From Thermoanaerobaculia bacterium (lineage in GTDB: Bacteria; Acidobacteriota; Thermoanaerobaculia; Multivoradales; JAHEKO01), in the NCBI GenBank assembly GCA_945787635.1, contig CALZIK010000143.1:1-64000 (forward strand): a stretch of DNA of 64,000 bases, in the 5' to 3' direction. Of the stretch, positions 37,352 to 50,684 are shown piece after piece. The stretch's first letter is position 1; every line of letters begins with the position of its first letter. Under the pieces are notes generated by a model. The model saw only the letters and a list, made by a program, of their open reading frames with translations, was not told the DNA's origin and made no database searches. Both the position numbers and the translations under genes were made by a program.

Positions 37352-37936
37352 CTAGGCGCCCTCCCGGATCGAACCCTGCACGGACCTTCGCATGCGCGAC
37401 AGACCCACAAGGTTGACCACGACGTGGGCCACCACGGGCGCCAGCAGCGTTCCCCGCCAGAGCGTGAGCCCCGCAAAGAGGGCTCCCGCGACAAGCGCAA
37501 AGAGGGTCCACAAACGAAACTCCCGTCCCGGCCCCATGTGGAGCAGGCCGAAGAGAACCGTGGCCGGCACCGGTCCCCACTGAGACTGAACCGCTCCCCG
37601 AAAGAACAACTCCTCCGCAAAACCGGAGAGCAGCGCGAGAACCACGATGTCTCCTGCGCCTGGGCTGCCGAGAGTCTCGCCGACCAATTCCTCCAGACGT
37701 CTCGCTGCGGGCAAGAGCTTCACGCCGAGCTGCCACGTCCCCAGCATCAGCGCCGCCGTGCCGAGGCCCAGGCCGAGGTCCTGCAGCCAGCTCTCGGGCT
37801 TTAGAAAGAGCGACAGTGAGATCGCGCCATCTCGAAGTCCCAGCCACAAGATCGCGGCGATGGCGAGCCCGAGGTAGAGCCAAGACCCCCAGCGCAGGAG
37901 ACCGGATTGCCCGGACGATTGCGGTTTTCCGCCCAC
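37352..37936 (-). CDS. CPBP-family intramembrane glutamic protease
   Basis: A 194-aa membrane protein with four to six helices. The CPBP (Rce1-like) motifs are in order: EELFFRG (about residues 109-115), FGLLHM with the first His, and VVAHVVVN with the last His. Such proteases cleave within or near membranes; bacterial substrates are mostly unknown. It starts 6 bp after the gyrA stop and is likely read through from the gyrase operon. Confidence 0.87.
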   Translation of the reverse strand: MGGKPQSSGQSGLLRWGSWLYLGLAIAAILWLGLRDGAISLSLFLKPESWLQDLGLGLGTAALMLGTWQLGVKLLPAARRLEELVGETLGSPGAGDIVVLALLSGFAEELFFRGAVQSQWGPVPATVLFGLLHMGPGREFRLWTLFALVAGALFAGLTLWRGTLLAPVVAHVVVNLVGLSRMRRSVQGSIREGA

Positions 37937-37942
37937 GCCGAA

Positions 37943-40486
<2,544 letters not shown>

Positions 40487-40537
40487 ATTCCTCGCTTACC
40501 TGTGGTTTGCAATCAAGAGTCGCCGCGGCTTGGGCCC

Positions 40538-43096
<2,559 letters not shown>

Positions 43097-43122
43097 CTAT
43101 GAGCGCCTTGCGCCCGACCGAA

Positions 43123-43150
43123 ACTATACCACCGAAAGGGCCTTTTTCAA
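43123..43150 (-). promoter_or_regulatory. Sigma-70-type promoter of gyrB
   Basis: Reading leftward there is a -35 TTGAAA (43150-43145), a 16-bp spacer and a -10 TATAGT (43128-43123). Transcription would start near 43116 and leave a leader of about 165 nt before the gyrB TTG. The spacer contains an 11-bp inverted repeat AAAGGGCCTTT (43135-43145) that touches the -35, a possible operator. Gyrase promoters are often supercoiling-sensitive; that is not tested here. Confidence 0.65.
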
Positions 43151-43221
43151 AGATATAAGCCCTTCATTTTCAGTTACTTAAAGGCGGATAAGAGGACTTG
43201 TCCCGGCAAGCTGCGGATTTG

Positions 43222-44328
43222 CTACAACGGCTCGATTCCCGAGCCGTGCATATGCCACCGCGAGACGCCCCTAATACGCCCTCCGGTACCCGGGTCGGCC
43301 GACGTCATGAGGACCTGCGGGGCCGATTCGAAGAGCCGCCAAACGGACTCGAGACGGTCTTGATCGAGGGCCGCATCGAGATCATCGAGCAGCAGAATAG
43401 GCTCTCGACCAGCCGCCAACAGCACCCTTCGGCGCGCCGCGGTCAGCACCAGGCCGAAGAGCTTTCGCTCTCCCGCCGACGCCGAGCGAGCGATGTCCGC
43501 GCCACCCCACCGGATCTCCAGACGATCCAGGTGCGGACCGACCAGGGCCCGCTTCTGAGCCAACTCTCGCTCGCCGGCCAACGCCAGCTCCCGCCGAAAG
43601 CTTTCCACCGATTCGACTCCCTTCTCGGGGTTCGGACGATATCTGAATTCGACCGGGCGAGCTTCTATTCCGCTCTCCCGAAGAACCTGGTCAAACGCGG
43701 CGCCGAGCTCGGCTACGTGCTCGGCGCGCAGGCGGACCAGGGCGTGCCCGGCTTCGGCCAAGAGCTCGTTCCACGACTCCAGACTGTCTACGGCCGCGTT
43801 GCCGGCCTTCGAGAGCAGGCGCCGCTTGGCGGTCAGCACCCGTCGATATCGTGTGAGCAGGCCCACCTCGAGCGGCTTCTTGGCGAACACACCCTGATCC
43901 AAGAGGCGGCGCCTCGACGCCGGATCTCCGTCGATCAGCCGATCATCCTTAGCCGACCAGGAGAGAGCCGAGACCCGGCCCAGATACTCGCCGAAGGTCG
44001 CGCTCTTGCCATTCAACTGGCGTGCGGTTCCCCCAGTTTTCCAGGAAGCCAGCAGTTCGGCCCCTCGTTCCCCAACGAGTTGGCCTCGCACCCAGAATTC
44101 CCTTTGCCGCCAGCGGAGGCAGTCCGCCAAGCTGGCGGTTCTGAAGCTCTTGGTAGTCGCCAGAAAGTAGACGGCCTCGAGCACCGAGGTCTTGCCGACA
44201 CCGTTGCTGCCTACGAGAACATGCTGTCCCGGTCCCGGCGACCAACTCAGGCCTTCGAGACAGCGAAAGTCCTGGATGGTGAGGCTCTGGAGCAGAGAAC
44301 TCGAGGAATCGCTGCGCAGCCCGATCAA
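43222..44328 (-). CDS. recF: DNA replication and repair protein RecF
   Basis: A 368-aa SMC-like ATPase. Walker A is GSNGVGKTS (about residues 39-47), the ABC-type signature is SAGERKLFGL, and Walker B is ILLLDDLDAALD. RecF acts with RecO and RecR at single-strand gaps. The start is uncertain: a TTG at 44328, five bases past the dnaN stop, is the only conventional codon before the conserved strand LTIQDFRCLEGL. The dnaN-recF-gyrB order matches classical origin operons. Confidence 0.95.
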   Translation of the reverse strand: MIGLRSDSSSSLLQSLTIQDFRCLEGLSWSPGPGQHVLVGSNGVGKTSVLEAVYFLATTKSFRTASLADCLRWRQREFWVRGQLVGERGAELLASWKTGGTARQLNGKSATFGEYLGRVSALSWSAKDDRLIDGDPASRRRLLDQGVFAKKPLEVGLLTRYRRVLTAKRRLLSKAGNAAVDSLESWNELLAEAGHALVRLRAEHVAELGAAFDQVLRESGIEARPVEFRYRPNPEKGVESVESFRRELALAGERELAQKRALVGPHLDRLEIRWGGADIARSASAGERKLFGLVLTAARRRVLLAAGREPILLLDDLDAALDQDRLESVWRLFESAPQVLMTSADPGTGGRIRGVSRWHMHGSGIEPL

Positions 44329-44332
44329 GCGC

Positions 44333-45430
44333 TCATATGCGCATCGGCATGATCACGCAAAGATAGCGTGTATCGCTTCCATCGACGGGATAGCCGATGC
44401 ATTGCGTGTTCTCGTCTTTGAGATCGAGCCGGATGTTCTCGGTATCCACGGCAGACAGAAAATGAACCAGGTAGTCCGGATTCATTCCGATCTTGAGCTC
44501 GTCACCCTCGTACTCGCAGGGCAGCTGTTCGGTCGCCTCTCCCAGGTCGGGATTCGCGGCAGTAATCACGAGGTTTCCAGAGGTCAACTCCAGGCGGACG
44601 GCGCGCGCGCGATCACCGGTCAGCAAAGCCGCTCTCTGCACGGCCTGAGACAGGGCCTGCTTGTCGAAAACGGCCTGCTTATCGTTTTCCTTGGAGATGA
44701 CCCGCTCATAGTCTGGAAAGGTTCCCTCCAGGATCCGACAAACCAACTCTCGGCTTCCCAGCCGGAATGAGAGATGGTGCTCGCTCTTCCTGAATCGCAG
44801 ATCACCGTCGTCCTCGAAGCGTTGAAGTTCTTGAAGCGCTTTTCTGGGAACCAACACACCGTCCGACGCGGTCGCGCCCGATAGGTCATTTTCCACCAGC
44901 GCCAGCCGATGCCCATCCGTCGCCACCAACTCCAGTCCGCCGTCCTTCAGCTTGAGCAACGCCCCGTTCAGTTGAAACCTGGACTCTTCGGTCGAGACCG
45001 CAAAAATGATCCGCCCTATGGCTTGCTTCAGCAGTGCGAAAGGAATCGACAACTCCCCGTCCTCGGGTACTTCCGGAAGCGTCGGAAAGTCCTCGGAGGC
45101 GAGCCCGTTGATCTTGAAATCCGATTGCCCGGCCTCGATCCTCAGCCGCCCTTCTTCCTTCAACTCGAGGTGCACCTCTTCGGCGCCTACCGCGCGAATG
45201 ATCTCGAGAAACTTGCGCGCCTGAACCGCGATCGACCCCTGACTGGCCACCTCGGCGTCACACGAAGATGTCAACGAAACGTCGAGATCCGTCGAAGCGA
45301 AATGGAGCCTGTCGTTTTCGGCTCTCAACAAAATATGCGAGAGCACCGGAATTGTCGTGCGCCGCTCGACGATGCCCTGCATGGGAATCAACTCGCTGAG
45401 CAGGTTGGAGCGTTTTACGCGAACTTCCAT
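44333..45430 (-). CDS. dnaN: DNA polymerase III sliding clamp (beta subunit)
   Basis: A 365-aa protein with the three repeated clamp domains. It opens MEVRVKRSNLLSEL and ends in VIMPMRI, the canonical C-terminal clamp sequence that lines the protein-binding pocket. The third domain includes YLVHFLSAVDTENIRLDL. The dimeric ring tethers polymerase III and other partners to DNA. ATG 45430 is chosen, with AGAGGT in the purine-rich stretch upstream. It lies downstream of dnaA with a 232-bp spacer that appears to hold origin elements. Confidence 0.97.
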   Translation of the reverse strand: MEVRVKRSNLLSELIPMQGIVERRTTIPVLSHILLRAENDRLHFASTDLDVSLTSSCDAEVASQGSIAVQARKFLEIIRAVGAEEVHLELKEEGRLRIEAGQSDFKINGLASEDFPTLPEVPEDGELSIPFALLKQAIGRIIFAVSTEESRFQLNGALLKLKDGGLELVATDGHRLALVENDLSGATASDGVLVPRKALQELQRFEDDGDLRFRKSEHHLSFRLGSRELVCRILEGTFPDYERVISKENDKQAVFDKQALSQAVQRAALLTGDRARAVRLELTSGNLVITAANPDLGEATEQLPCEYEGDELKIGMNPDYLVHFLSAVDTENIRLDLKDENTQCIGYPVDGSDTRYLCVIMPMRI

Positions 45431-45662
45431 TTTCTTCTACCTCTTCTTCTACTCAGTAGGAAGGAAAAATAACATAGTAATAGTAGTAGGGCCTGAGGAA
45501 CACGCGGAGGAGACGCCAAGGCGCCTAGGGGATTCGAGGTAGCGACGTCGCCGCCGGTGGAAAGATCTGTCGAAAAGTTGTGGGGTAATGTGCAAGGACG
45601 CACCCGTTCAAGTCTGTCCGCAGGTTTTCCTCAGATTATAGGTTGGGCGAAATCGCCTGGTC
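45431..45662. other. dnaA-dnaN spacer with DnaA-trio element: probable oriC unwinding site
   Basis: On the + strand at 45475-45489 there are five consecutive triplets, TAG-TAA-TAG-TAG-TAG. Read 3' to 5' these are the DnaA-trio pattern (A/G-A-T) bound by single-strand DnaA filaments. A GC block GGCC (45490-45493) lies on the dnaA side and an A/T-rich stretch (about 45465-45474) on the dnaN side. This is the known order boxes, GC cluster, trios, unwinding region. Candidate DnaA boxes toward dnaA are weak; the best is a 7-of-9 match TTTTCGACA on the minus strand near 45569-45577. Confidence 0.6.
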
Positions 45663-46952
45663 TCAGGAAAACTGCCGAATCAGATGGTCGAGGGTGCGTC
45701 CAAGTTCTCGGTCTTCGGCACGTAGACGCTCGATCTTCTCGACCGAGTACATAACGGTCGAATGATGTTTGTTGTTGAAATGCTTGCCGATCTCGGGGTA
45801 CGACAACTCCGTGATGCGCTTGCACAGATACATTGCGACCTGACGGGGAAAGACAATCTGCTGGGTGTTCTTGCGGCTCTTGATCTCTCCGACCTTGAGC
45901 CCATAGTGGTGAGCGACAGTCTTGATGATGTCGGCGGCGCTGACCTTGGCGTCCTCCGGCAATATGTCTTTGAGGGTTTCCTTGGCGACATCGAGAGAGA
46001 GCGAGCGGCCGGTAAGGGAAGCAAAGGCGAGGACCCGGTTTAGCATTCCCTCGAGTTCACGGATGTTGGATCGCACCTGGTGTGCGATGAAGTTGGCGAC
46101 TTCGTCGGGAAGAAAGAGTTGTTCAACGTCCGCCTTCTTGCGGAGAATGGCGATCTTGGTTTCGAGATCGGGTGGTTGAATGTCCGCGATCAGGCCCCAC
46201 TCGAAGCGGCTACGAAGGCGCTCTTCGAGATCTGGAATGTTGCGCGGCGGAGCGTCGGACGAGAGGATGATCTGCTTTTGTCCCGTGTAGAGCGTGTTGA
46301 AGGTGTGGAAGAACTCCTCTTGAGTCCTCTCCTTGTTCGCCAGAAACTGGATGTCGTCGACCAGTAGCACGTCGATGTTGCGGTAACGCTCGCGGAAAGA
46401 CGGCATCCGATTGAAACGCAAGGAACTGATGAGATCGTTGACGAACTGCTCAGCGGCGAGATACATGACCAGGAGTTCGGGGTGTTCCGCCTGGATGCGG
46501 TGGCCGATTGCGTTCAGAAGATGGGTTTTTCCAAGACCTACACCACCATATAAGAAGAGGGGGTTGTAGCTTCGGAACGGGGATTCAGCCACCGCCCGTG
46601 CCGCGGCATGAGCGAACTGATTCGAGTTGCCGACGACGAAGGAATCGAAGACATAGCGCGGATTGAAAGACTGCCGGTTCGACTCTCGCGCCGGGGAGGC
46701 TTTGACGGCGCCGTCATCCACCGAGAAAAGGACTTCGCAAGCGCCGTCGTCGAGACCCACGATAGCCCGATCGACGGCGGGGCGATAACTGGCTTCGAGG
46801 GTGTGAAGAAACCGCTGGTTTGGAGCCAGCAGGACGAGCCGGCCGGTTTCTTCGCGTCCCAGCCGTAACGGCTGAAACCAGGTCGAGAACTCCTCCGGAT
46901 CAAGGTCGCGTTGGAGTTGGTTACGAAGGCGAAACCAGAGGGAATCGGACAT
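45663..46952 (-). CDS. dnaA: Chromosomal replication initiator DnaA
   Basis: A 429-aa AAA+ initiator, compact because domain II is short (about residues 83-95). Domain III has Walker A GGVGLGKT (136-143), Walker B LLVDDIQFL and the arginine-finger region RLRSRFEWGL. Domain IV carries the DNA-binding signature HHSTVMYSVEKIE near the C-terminus. It opens oriC and loads the replicative helicase. ATG 46952 is chosen. A DnaA-box inverted pair lies between the likely promoter and the start codon, consistent with autorepression. Confidence 0.98.
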   Translation of the reverse strand: MSDSLWFRLRNQLQRDLDPEEFSTWFQPLRLGREETGRLVLLAPNQRFLHTLEASYRPAVDRAIVGLDDGACEVLFSVDDGAVKASPARESNRQSFNPRYVFDSFVVGNSNQFAHAAARAVAESPFRSYNPLFLYGGVGLGKTHLLNAIGHRIQAEHPELLVMYLAAEQFVNDLISSLRFNRMPSFRERYRNIDVLLVDDIQFLANKERTQEEFFHTFNTLYTGQKQIILSSDAPPRNIPDLEERLRSRFEWGLIADIQPPDLETKIAILRKKADVEQLFLPDEVANFIAHQVRSNIRELEGMLNRVLAFASLTGRSLSLDVAKETLKDILPEDAKVSAADIIKTVAHHYGLKVGEIKSRKNTQQIVFPRQVAMYLCKRITELSYPEIGKHFNNKHHSTVMYSVEKIERLRAEDRELGRTLDHLIRQFS

Positions 46953-46970
46953 GGGATCTCCCTAGCCGAG

Positions 46971-46991
46971 TTTTCCACAGCCTGTGGAACA
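46971..46991. promoter_or_regulatory. Inverted DnaA-box-like pair upstream of dnaA
   Basis: TTTTCCACA (46971-46979) and TGTGGAACA (46983-46991) face each other; each departs from TTATCCACA by one or two bases. Within them an 8-bp inverted repeat, TTCCACAG and CTGTGGAA (46973-46980 and 46982-46989), is perfect with a single central base. The pair lies 19 bp upstream of the dnaA ATG, within its leader, suiting both origin function and autorepression of dnaA. Confidence 0.55.
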
Positions 46992-47052
46992 ATTGCGGAA
47001 AATCTGCGACAGATCAGCGCCGCTTTTGGCTCTGCCGAACGGGGCGCGCGCG

Positions 47053-47061
47053 ATAGTAGCA
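47053..47061 (-). promoter_or_regulatory. Extended -10 promoter element for dnaA
   Basis: Reading leftward, TGC followed by TACTAT (47061-47053) matches an extended -10 (TGnTATAAT-type). No good -35 is seen at the proper distance, as is usual for extended -10 promoters. Transcription would begin near 47046, giving a leader of about 95 nt that contains the DnaA-box pair. Confidence 0.4.
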
Positions 47062-47415
47062 CAGCCTGAAACAGGTCTTCGAGACAGGCGAAAAGTCGGT
47101 TATTGGACGTGATTTAACCGATCTACCAACAGTTGGCATGAAAACTGCTGTATAGTAAAGGCAGTTGTTTTTAGTGGTTATTGGGGAGGTTCACCCGCAA
47201 ACTCATATCCCACCCACAAACAAGAGCGAGTCTCTTACCCACCTCTAGCGACCCGCCAAATTCCCCTTATTACACAGGGGTAGAACCAACAACACCCACC
47301 TAGATCGAACCTCCCCCGGTAACCCCTTTCGAGACCTCGCGACCGACAAAGACAAATCGACACGGAGGCACCCACGCGGTATTGCCGCCCCGGGTATGCC
47401 ATATTGACGGCGCTG

Positions 47416-48498
47416 ATGACAGCATCGAGCGGCGTTCACGAAACAGCAGCGGTCCGCTCCGAGGACCCTGCCCGGCGGCTCCTGACCTGGTACGACCGGG
47501 TCAAGAGAGCCTTACCCTGGCGAGGCGATCGAGACCCCTACAAGGTATGGCTCTCGGAGATCATGCTCCAGCAGACCCGGGTCGAGACGGTGATTCCCTA
47601 CTACGGTCGGTTCCTCGAAGCGTTTCCAACCGTGGAAGCCTTGGCGACCGCGACCGAAGACGAGGTGCGCGCGCAGTGGTCCGGGCTCGGCTACTACCGC
47701 CGGGCGCGCTCGCTCCTGCAAGCGGCGCGACAAGTCTCCGCGACCGGGACATTTCCAGCCACGCTTGAGGGCTGGCTCGAATTGCCCGGCGTCGGGCGAT
47801 ACACGGCGGCGGCGATCGTCAGCATCGTCCATGGATTGAAAGTGGCGGCGATCGACGGCAACCTCGAGCGGGTTTTGTCACGGATCGAGGCCTTCGACAA
47901 GGACCCGAAGACGGCCGCCGGACGACTGTTCATGGAACAAGCGGCCGAGATTTGGATGGATCTCGAGCGCCCGGGCGACAGCAATCAGGCCCTCATGGAG
48001 TTGGGGGCGACGATTTGCCGGCCGAAGCGCCCGCTTTGCCGAGACTGCCCGCTTGTCGATGACTGTGCGGCCTTTCAACGTGGTGAACCGGAAGAGTTTC
48101 CGCTGCGACGTTCGCGCAGGCGGGTCGTCGAGCGCGAGCTGCTCGCCATCGCCATCCGGCAAGAGGATCGTTTTCTGTTGTTTCGCCGCTGCGCCGAGTC
48201 CGAGATTCTTGGCGGCACCTGGGAAATGCCCTGGGTCGATGCAACCGAGTCGAGTCCCGCGAGAGCCCTTGGGAGGCGCTACGGCGGCGATTGGAAGCTC
48301 GGCGAGCCGCGCGGAGCGGTGCGACATTCGATAACCCACAGGCTTTTGAAGGTGACCGTGACCGAAGGCGAACTGTTGGGCGGTGGGCAGTTGGCGGAAG
48401 GTCCGGAGGCCCGGTGGGCGGACCTTGCCGAGCTCGATCGGTTGCCGCACTCGTCCTTGGTTCGCAAGGCGATGCTGGTGGCTCTCCCGGCGCGCTAG
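47416..48498 (+). CDS. mutY: Adenine DNA glycosylase MutY
   Basis: A 360-aa base-excision enzyme. The catalytic Glu lies in LSEIMLQQTRVETV. The helix-hairpin-helix with its catalytic Asp is LPGVGRYTAAAIVSI followed by AAIDGNLERVLSR. The 4Fe-4S cluster spacing Cys-x6-Cys-x2-Cys-x5-Cys is exact (ICRPKRPLCRDCPLVDDC). The C-terminal NUDIX-like domain (about residues 225-355) recognises 8-oxoguanine opposite adenine. ATG 47416 is preferred over a TTG at 47404. It is divergent from dnaA and convergent with the next gene (31-bp gap). Confidence 0.95.
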   Translation: MTASSGVHETAAVRSEDPARRLLTWYDRVKRALPWRGDRDPYKVWLSEIMLQQTRVETVIPYYGRFLEAFPTVEALATATEDEVRAQWSGLGYYRRARSLLQAARQVSATGTFPATLEGWLELPGVGRYTAAAIVSIVHGLKVAAIDGNLERVLSRIEAFDKDPKTAAGRLFMEQAAEIWMDLERPGDSNQALMELGATICRPKRPLCRDCPLVDDCAAFQRGEPEEFPLRRSRRRVVERELLAIAIRQEDRFLLFRRCAESEILGGTWEMPWVDATESSPARALGRRYGGDWKLGEPRGAVRHSITHRLLKVTVTEGELLGGGQLAEGPEARWADLAELDRLPHSSLVRKAMLVALPAR

Positions 48499-48529
48499 GC
48501 GGCCTTAGTCGGATTCGCCCGCTGCCGCT

Positions 48530-49537
48530 TCACGGGGTCCTAGACGGAGGCGCCGAGAGGTCGATGTCGCCGCCCGCCAGCAGGAACCATCCGACCAGCT
48601 TGTCCTGAATCGAGCGAGTTCGCTTCGCCGCGAGCGATGTCAAGATCTTGAGGAGCCGGACGGAGGAGACCTTCTCGATGTTGAGGAGTCCTTCCACAAC
48701 CGCCCTTGGCAGCGCCAGGACGGTCGCTCCTTTTTCGGGATGGGCTCGGGCGTCGGCCGAGCGCGGGGTCTGGTCGATGAGCGCCATCTCGCCGAAGTAG
48801 TCGCCGCGGTCGAGAAACGCCAGCGCCTCTTCGCCGACGCCGGCGATCGATTTGCTGATCATCACGGTGCCGTCGGCGACGATGTACATCTTCTCGCCGC
48901 TTTCCCCTTCGCGGAAGACCACCTGGCCGGGTGCGAAAATCTCTTCGCGCGAGAGCGAGGCGAGGAAATTGATCTCCATGGCTGAAAGACGCTGCTCCCG
49001 GAACAGACCCACCTTGTGCTCCATGTCGAGATGCGCCTGACCGCCCGCCGACTGTGCCGTTCTGGGCGGCAGGCTCGGGAGAGGTGAGTCACTCGCGAAA
49101 ATCTGCGTGAGCCTGTCGTTGGCGAGACGCAGCTTTCTCGACAACCCCTTCCAGAGCGACCAGTGGAGGGCTAGCTCGAAGCGCGAGTCCCGTTCCGACG
49201 CGGCGGCCAGCGATCGTGCATTCAGCACCAGCAGGGAGGTCTCACTCAGAACGTCGGCGTTTCCCTCTCGTGGTACGCCAGTCAAGAAGCTGTCTTCGCC
49301 GAAGAGGTCCCCGTGGGCGGGTTGAAAGATCTGGAACTCGCCGAACGGAGTCATCTTTCGCACCATCACCTTGCCCTTCTCGAGAAGGTGAAGATCGCCG
49401 GCAGGATCACCCTCGGCGAAGACCACATCGCCCGCCGCGAGCCGCTGTTCGGATGCGCTTTCTGAAAGCAGAGTCAACTCTCGCGGTCCGAAGTGCGAGA
49501 ACTGATCGAGATCGTGAAGACGTTCGGGATTATTCAA
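48530..49537 (-). CDS. Protein with two cyclic nucleotide-binding domains
   Basis: A 335-aa protein with tandem CNB/Crp-type beta-barrels and no DNA-binding helix-turn-helix recognised. The first barrel (about residues 10-125) has DVVFAEGDPAGDLHLLEKGKV and GDLFGEDSFLTGVPREGNA. The second (about 185-305) has FREGESGEKMYIVADGTV and GDYFGEMALIDQTPRSADA. The second phosphate-binding cassette looks more canonical. The protein is likely a cytoplasmic ligand sensor of unknown output. A TTG at 49537 is chosen as the only start codon near the first barrel after the upstream stop, 7 bp away. Confidence 0.82.
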   Translation of the reverse strand: MNNPERLHDLDQFSHFGPRELTLLSESASEQRLAAGDVVFAEGDPAGDLHLLEKGKVMVRKMTPFGEFQIFQPAHGDLFGEDSFLTGVPREGNADVLSETSLLVLNARSLAAASERDSRFELALHWSLWKGLSRKLRLANDRLTQIFASDSPLPSLPPRTAQSAGGQAHLDMEHKVGLFREQRLSAMEINFLASLSREEIFAPGQVVFREGESGEKMYIVADGTVMISKSIAGVGEEALAFLDRGDYFGEMALIDQTPRSADARAHPEKGATVLALPRAVVEGLLNIEKVSSVRLLKILTSLAAKRTRSIQDKLVGWFLLAGGDIDLSAPPSRTP

Positions 49538-49544
49538 AACAGGC

Positions 49545-50096
49545 CTATTGTAGCTCTCGCAGCACGACCGATTCGACCTCATCCAGCCAGGAGGCCCGAT
49601 TCTCGGCGGCAAGACAGAGACGGTCCAGCGCCCGGGCGTCGAGTTCCTCTTGCAGCCGGAGATCGACGGCTCGTTGAAAGGAAGGATCCGTAGCGCGGAC
49701 ACCGTCCGGAGAGGGGGTTTCGACCACCGGCACGTAGACGAGAAGATCGTAGGACTTCATCCAGGTGCCCACCAGGGGCTCGAGAGTCTCCTGGGCTCCG
49801 GCGGCCAGGAGCAGGTACACGTAGTTGTCGAGAAGACTTCGATCGCAGATGACCGCCGGATAGCGCGAGACGGCGGACAGCTCTTCGGCCATCTGGGTGT
49901 GGAGGATCCAGGACTGAGCCTCGACGTTGGTGTCCCGGTTGATCGGCAGGGGGCAGCGCCGGGCGACCTCGTGCACGACCTCGAGGGGAACATCGCTGGC
50001 CTTGAGGCGGGCGGCGAGGCCGTAGCACAGCGTGGTTTTGCCGACGCCGTGACTTCCGATGAAAGCGACCTTGAATGGGCGGGCCGGTTGCTTCAT
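49545..50096 (-). CDS. P-loop ATPase/kinase of the AAA_28 (NadR-like) type
   Basis: A 183-aa protein. Walker A is GSHGVGKTT (about residues 14-22). Then EVVHEVARRCPLPINRD, ICDRSLLDNYVY (a DRS motif as in nucleoside kinases) and a C-terminal helix follow. It resembles the AAA_28 group and the kinase domain of NadR, which phosphorylates ribosylnicotinamide; the substrate here is unknown. It is 7 bp upstream of the CNB gene. It is divergent from the HEXXH gene with only 12 bp between start codons. Confidence 0.78.
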   Translation of the reverse strand: MKQPARPFKVAFIGSHGVGKTTLCYGLAARLKASDVPLEVVHEVARRCPLPINRDTNVEAQSWILHTQMAEELSAVSRYPAVICDRSLLDNYVYLLLAAGAQETLEPLVGTWMKSYDLLVYVPVVETPSPDGVRATDPSFQRAVDLRLQEELDARALDRLCLAAENRASWLDEVESVVLRELQ

Positions 50097-50108
50097 CCTG
50101 GTGATTGT

Positions 50109-50573
50109 ATGCGGCGCGCTTCGAGAGTCCGGATTCGGCCGGATCGCGCCGGAGGCGAGTTGGCGGATTGGCTCGCCGTAATGGCCCGGATCTTGGGAAC
50201 GCCACGAGACCGAATCACCCTGTGGGCTACGATGCCGGCACGTTTGATCGCATGGCTGTGCTCGGCGGAAGCGGTGACTTTGGGTCGATCCGTCCTATTT
50301 TCCTCTCGAGGTTGGCGCTTGCTCGAGAGCGGCAGCGGCGCCGGTTTGGCCCTGCTGGCGCACGAGGCCGCTCACGCCGCCCAGTACCAAAGGCTCGGTA
50401 CCGCGGCCTTCCTGCTGGCCTACCTTCGGGAGTACCTGAGCGGTCGGTCGCGAGGCCTGTCGCACCGGCAGGCCTATCGCGAAATCTCGTTCGAGCGCGA
50501 GGCGAGGCGGGTCGAACGGACGGCGCGCCGACTGCTCGAGGCCGGAGCCCTGCTCCGGGGCAACGTCGACTGA
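50109..50573 (+). CDS. DUF4157-like protein with an HEXXH zinc-peptidase motif
   Basis: A 154-aa protein whose centre has a transmembrane-like or amphipathic stretch (LIAWLCSAEAVTLGRSVLF) and the motif HEAAHAAQYQRLG (about residues 86-98), matching HEXXH of metallopeptidases. The LLAHE-H-QY-x-G and FLLAYLREYLSG wording is typical of DUF4157-like proteins. A distal Glu that could be the third ligand is in SFEREA. ATG 50109 is possible, but downstream starts near 50183 or 50232 would still keep the motif. Function is unknown. Confidence 0.68.
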   Translation: MRRASRVRIRPDRAGGELADWLAVMARILGTPRDRITLWATMPARLIAWLCSAEAVTLGRSVLFSSRGWRLLESGSGAGLALLAHEAAHAAQYQRLGTAAFLLAYLREYLSGRSRGLSHRQAYREISFEREARRVERTARRLLEAGALLRGNVD

Positions 50574-50684
50574 GAGCGGGCCTGGTGTCCCGTTGGGCAA
50601 GCTCCTCGACATTCGAGAGCTCTTCGCGCCTTGCCGGGCAGGCCACTAGCCTCGGTGTGACAAGCAACCTGCCGCAGCGGGACG

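Larger units (their letters stand above)
46953..47415. other. dnaA-mutY intergenic region: probable second half of the origin
   Basis: This 463-bp gene-free region holds the DnaA-box pair and the likely dnaA promoter. It also has an 11-bp palindrome CCAACAGTTGG (47126-47136) and a hairpin AACTGC/GCAGTT (47143-47148 and 47161-47166) around a TATAGT. A 10-bp inverted repeat GGGGAGGTTC/GAACCTCCCC (47183-47192 and 47307-47316) is also present. From about 47190 to 47370 the + strand is markedly rich in C and A and poor in G, unlike coding neighbours. One further box-like TTACCCACC is at 47235-47243. No small gene was recognised. Confidence 0.5.
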
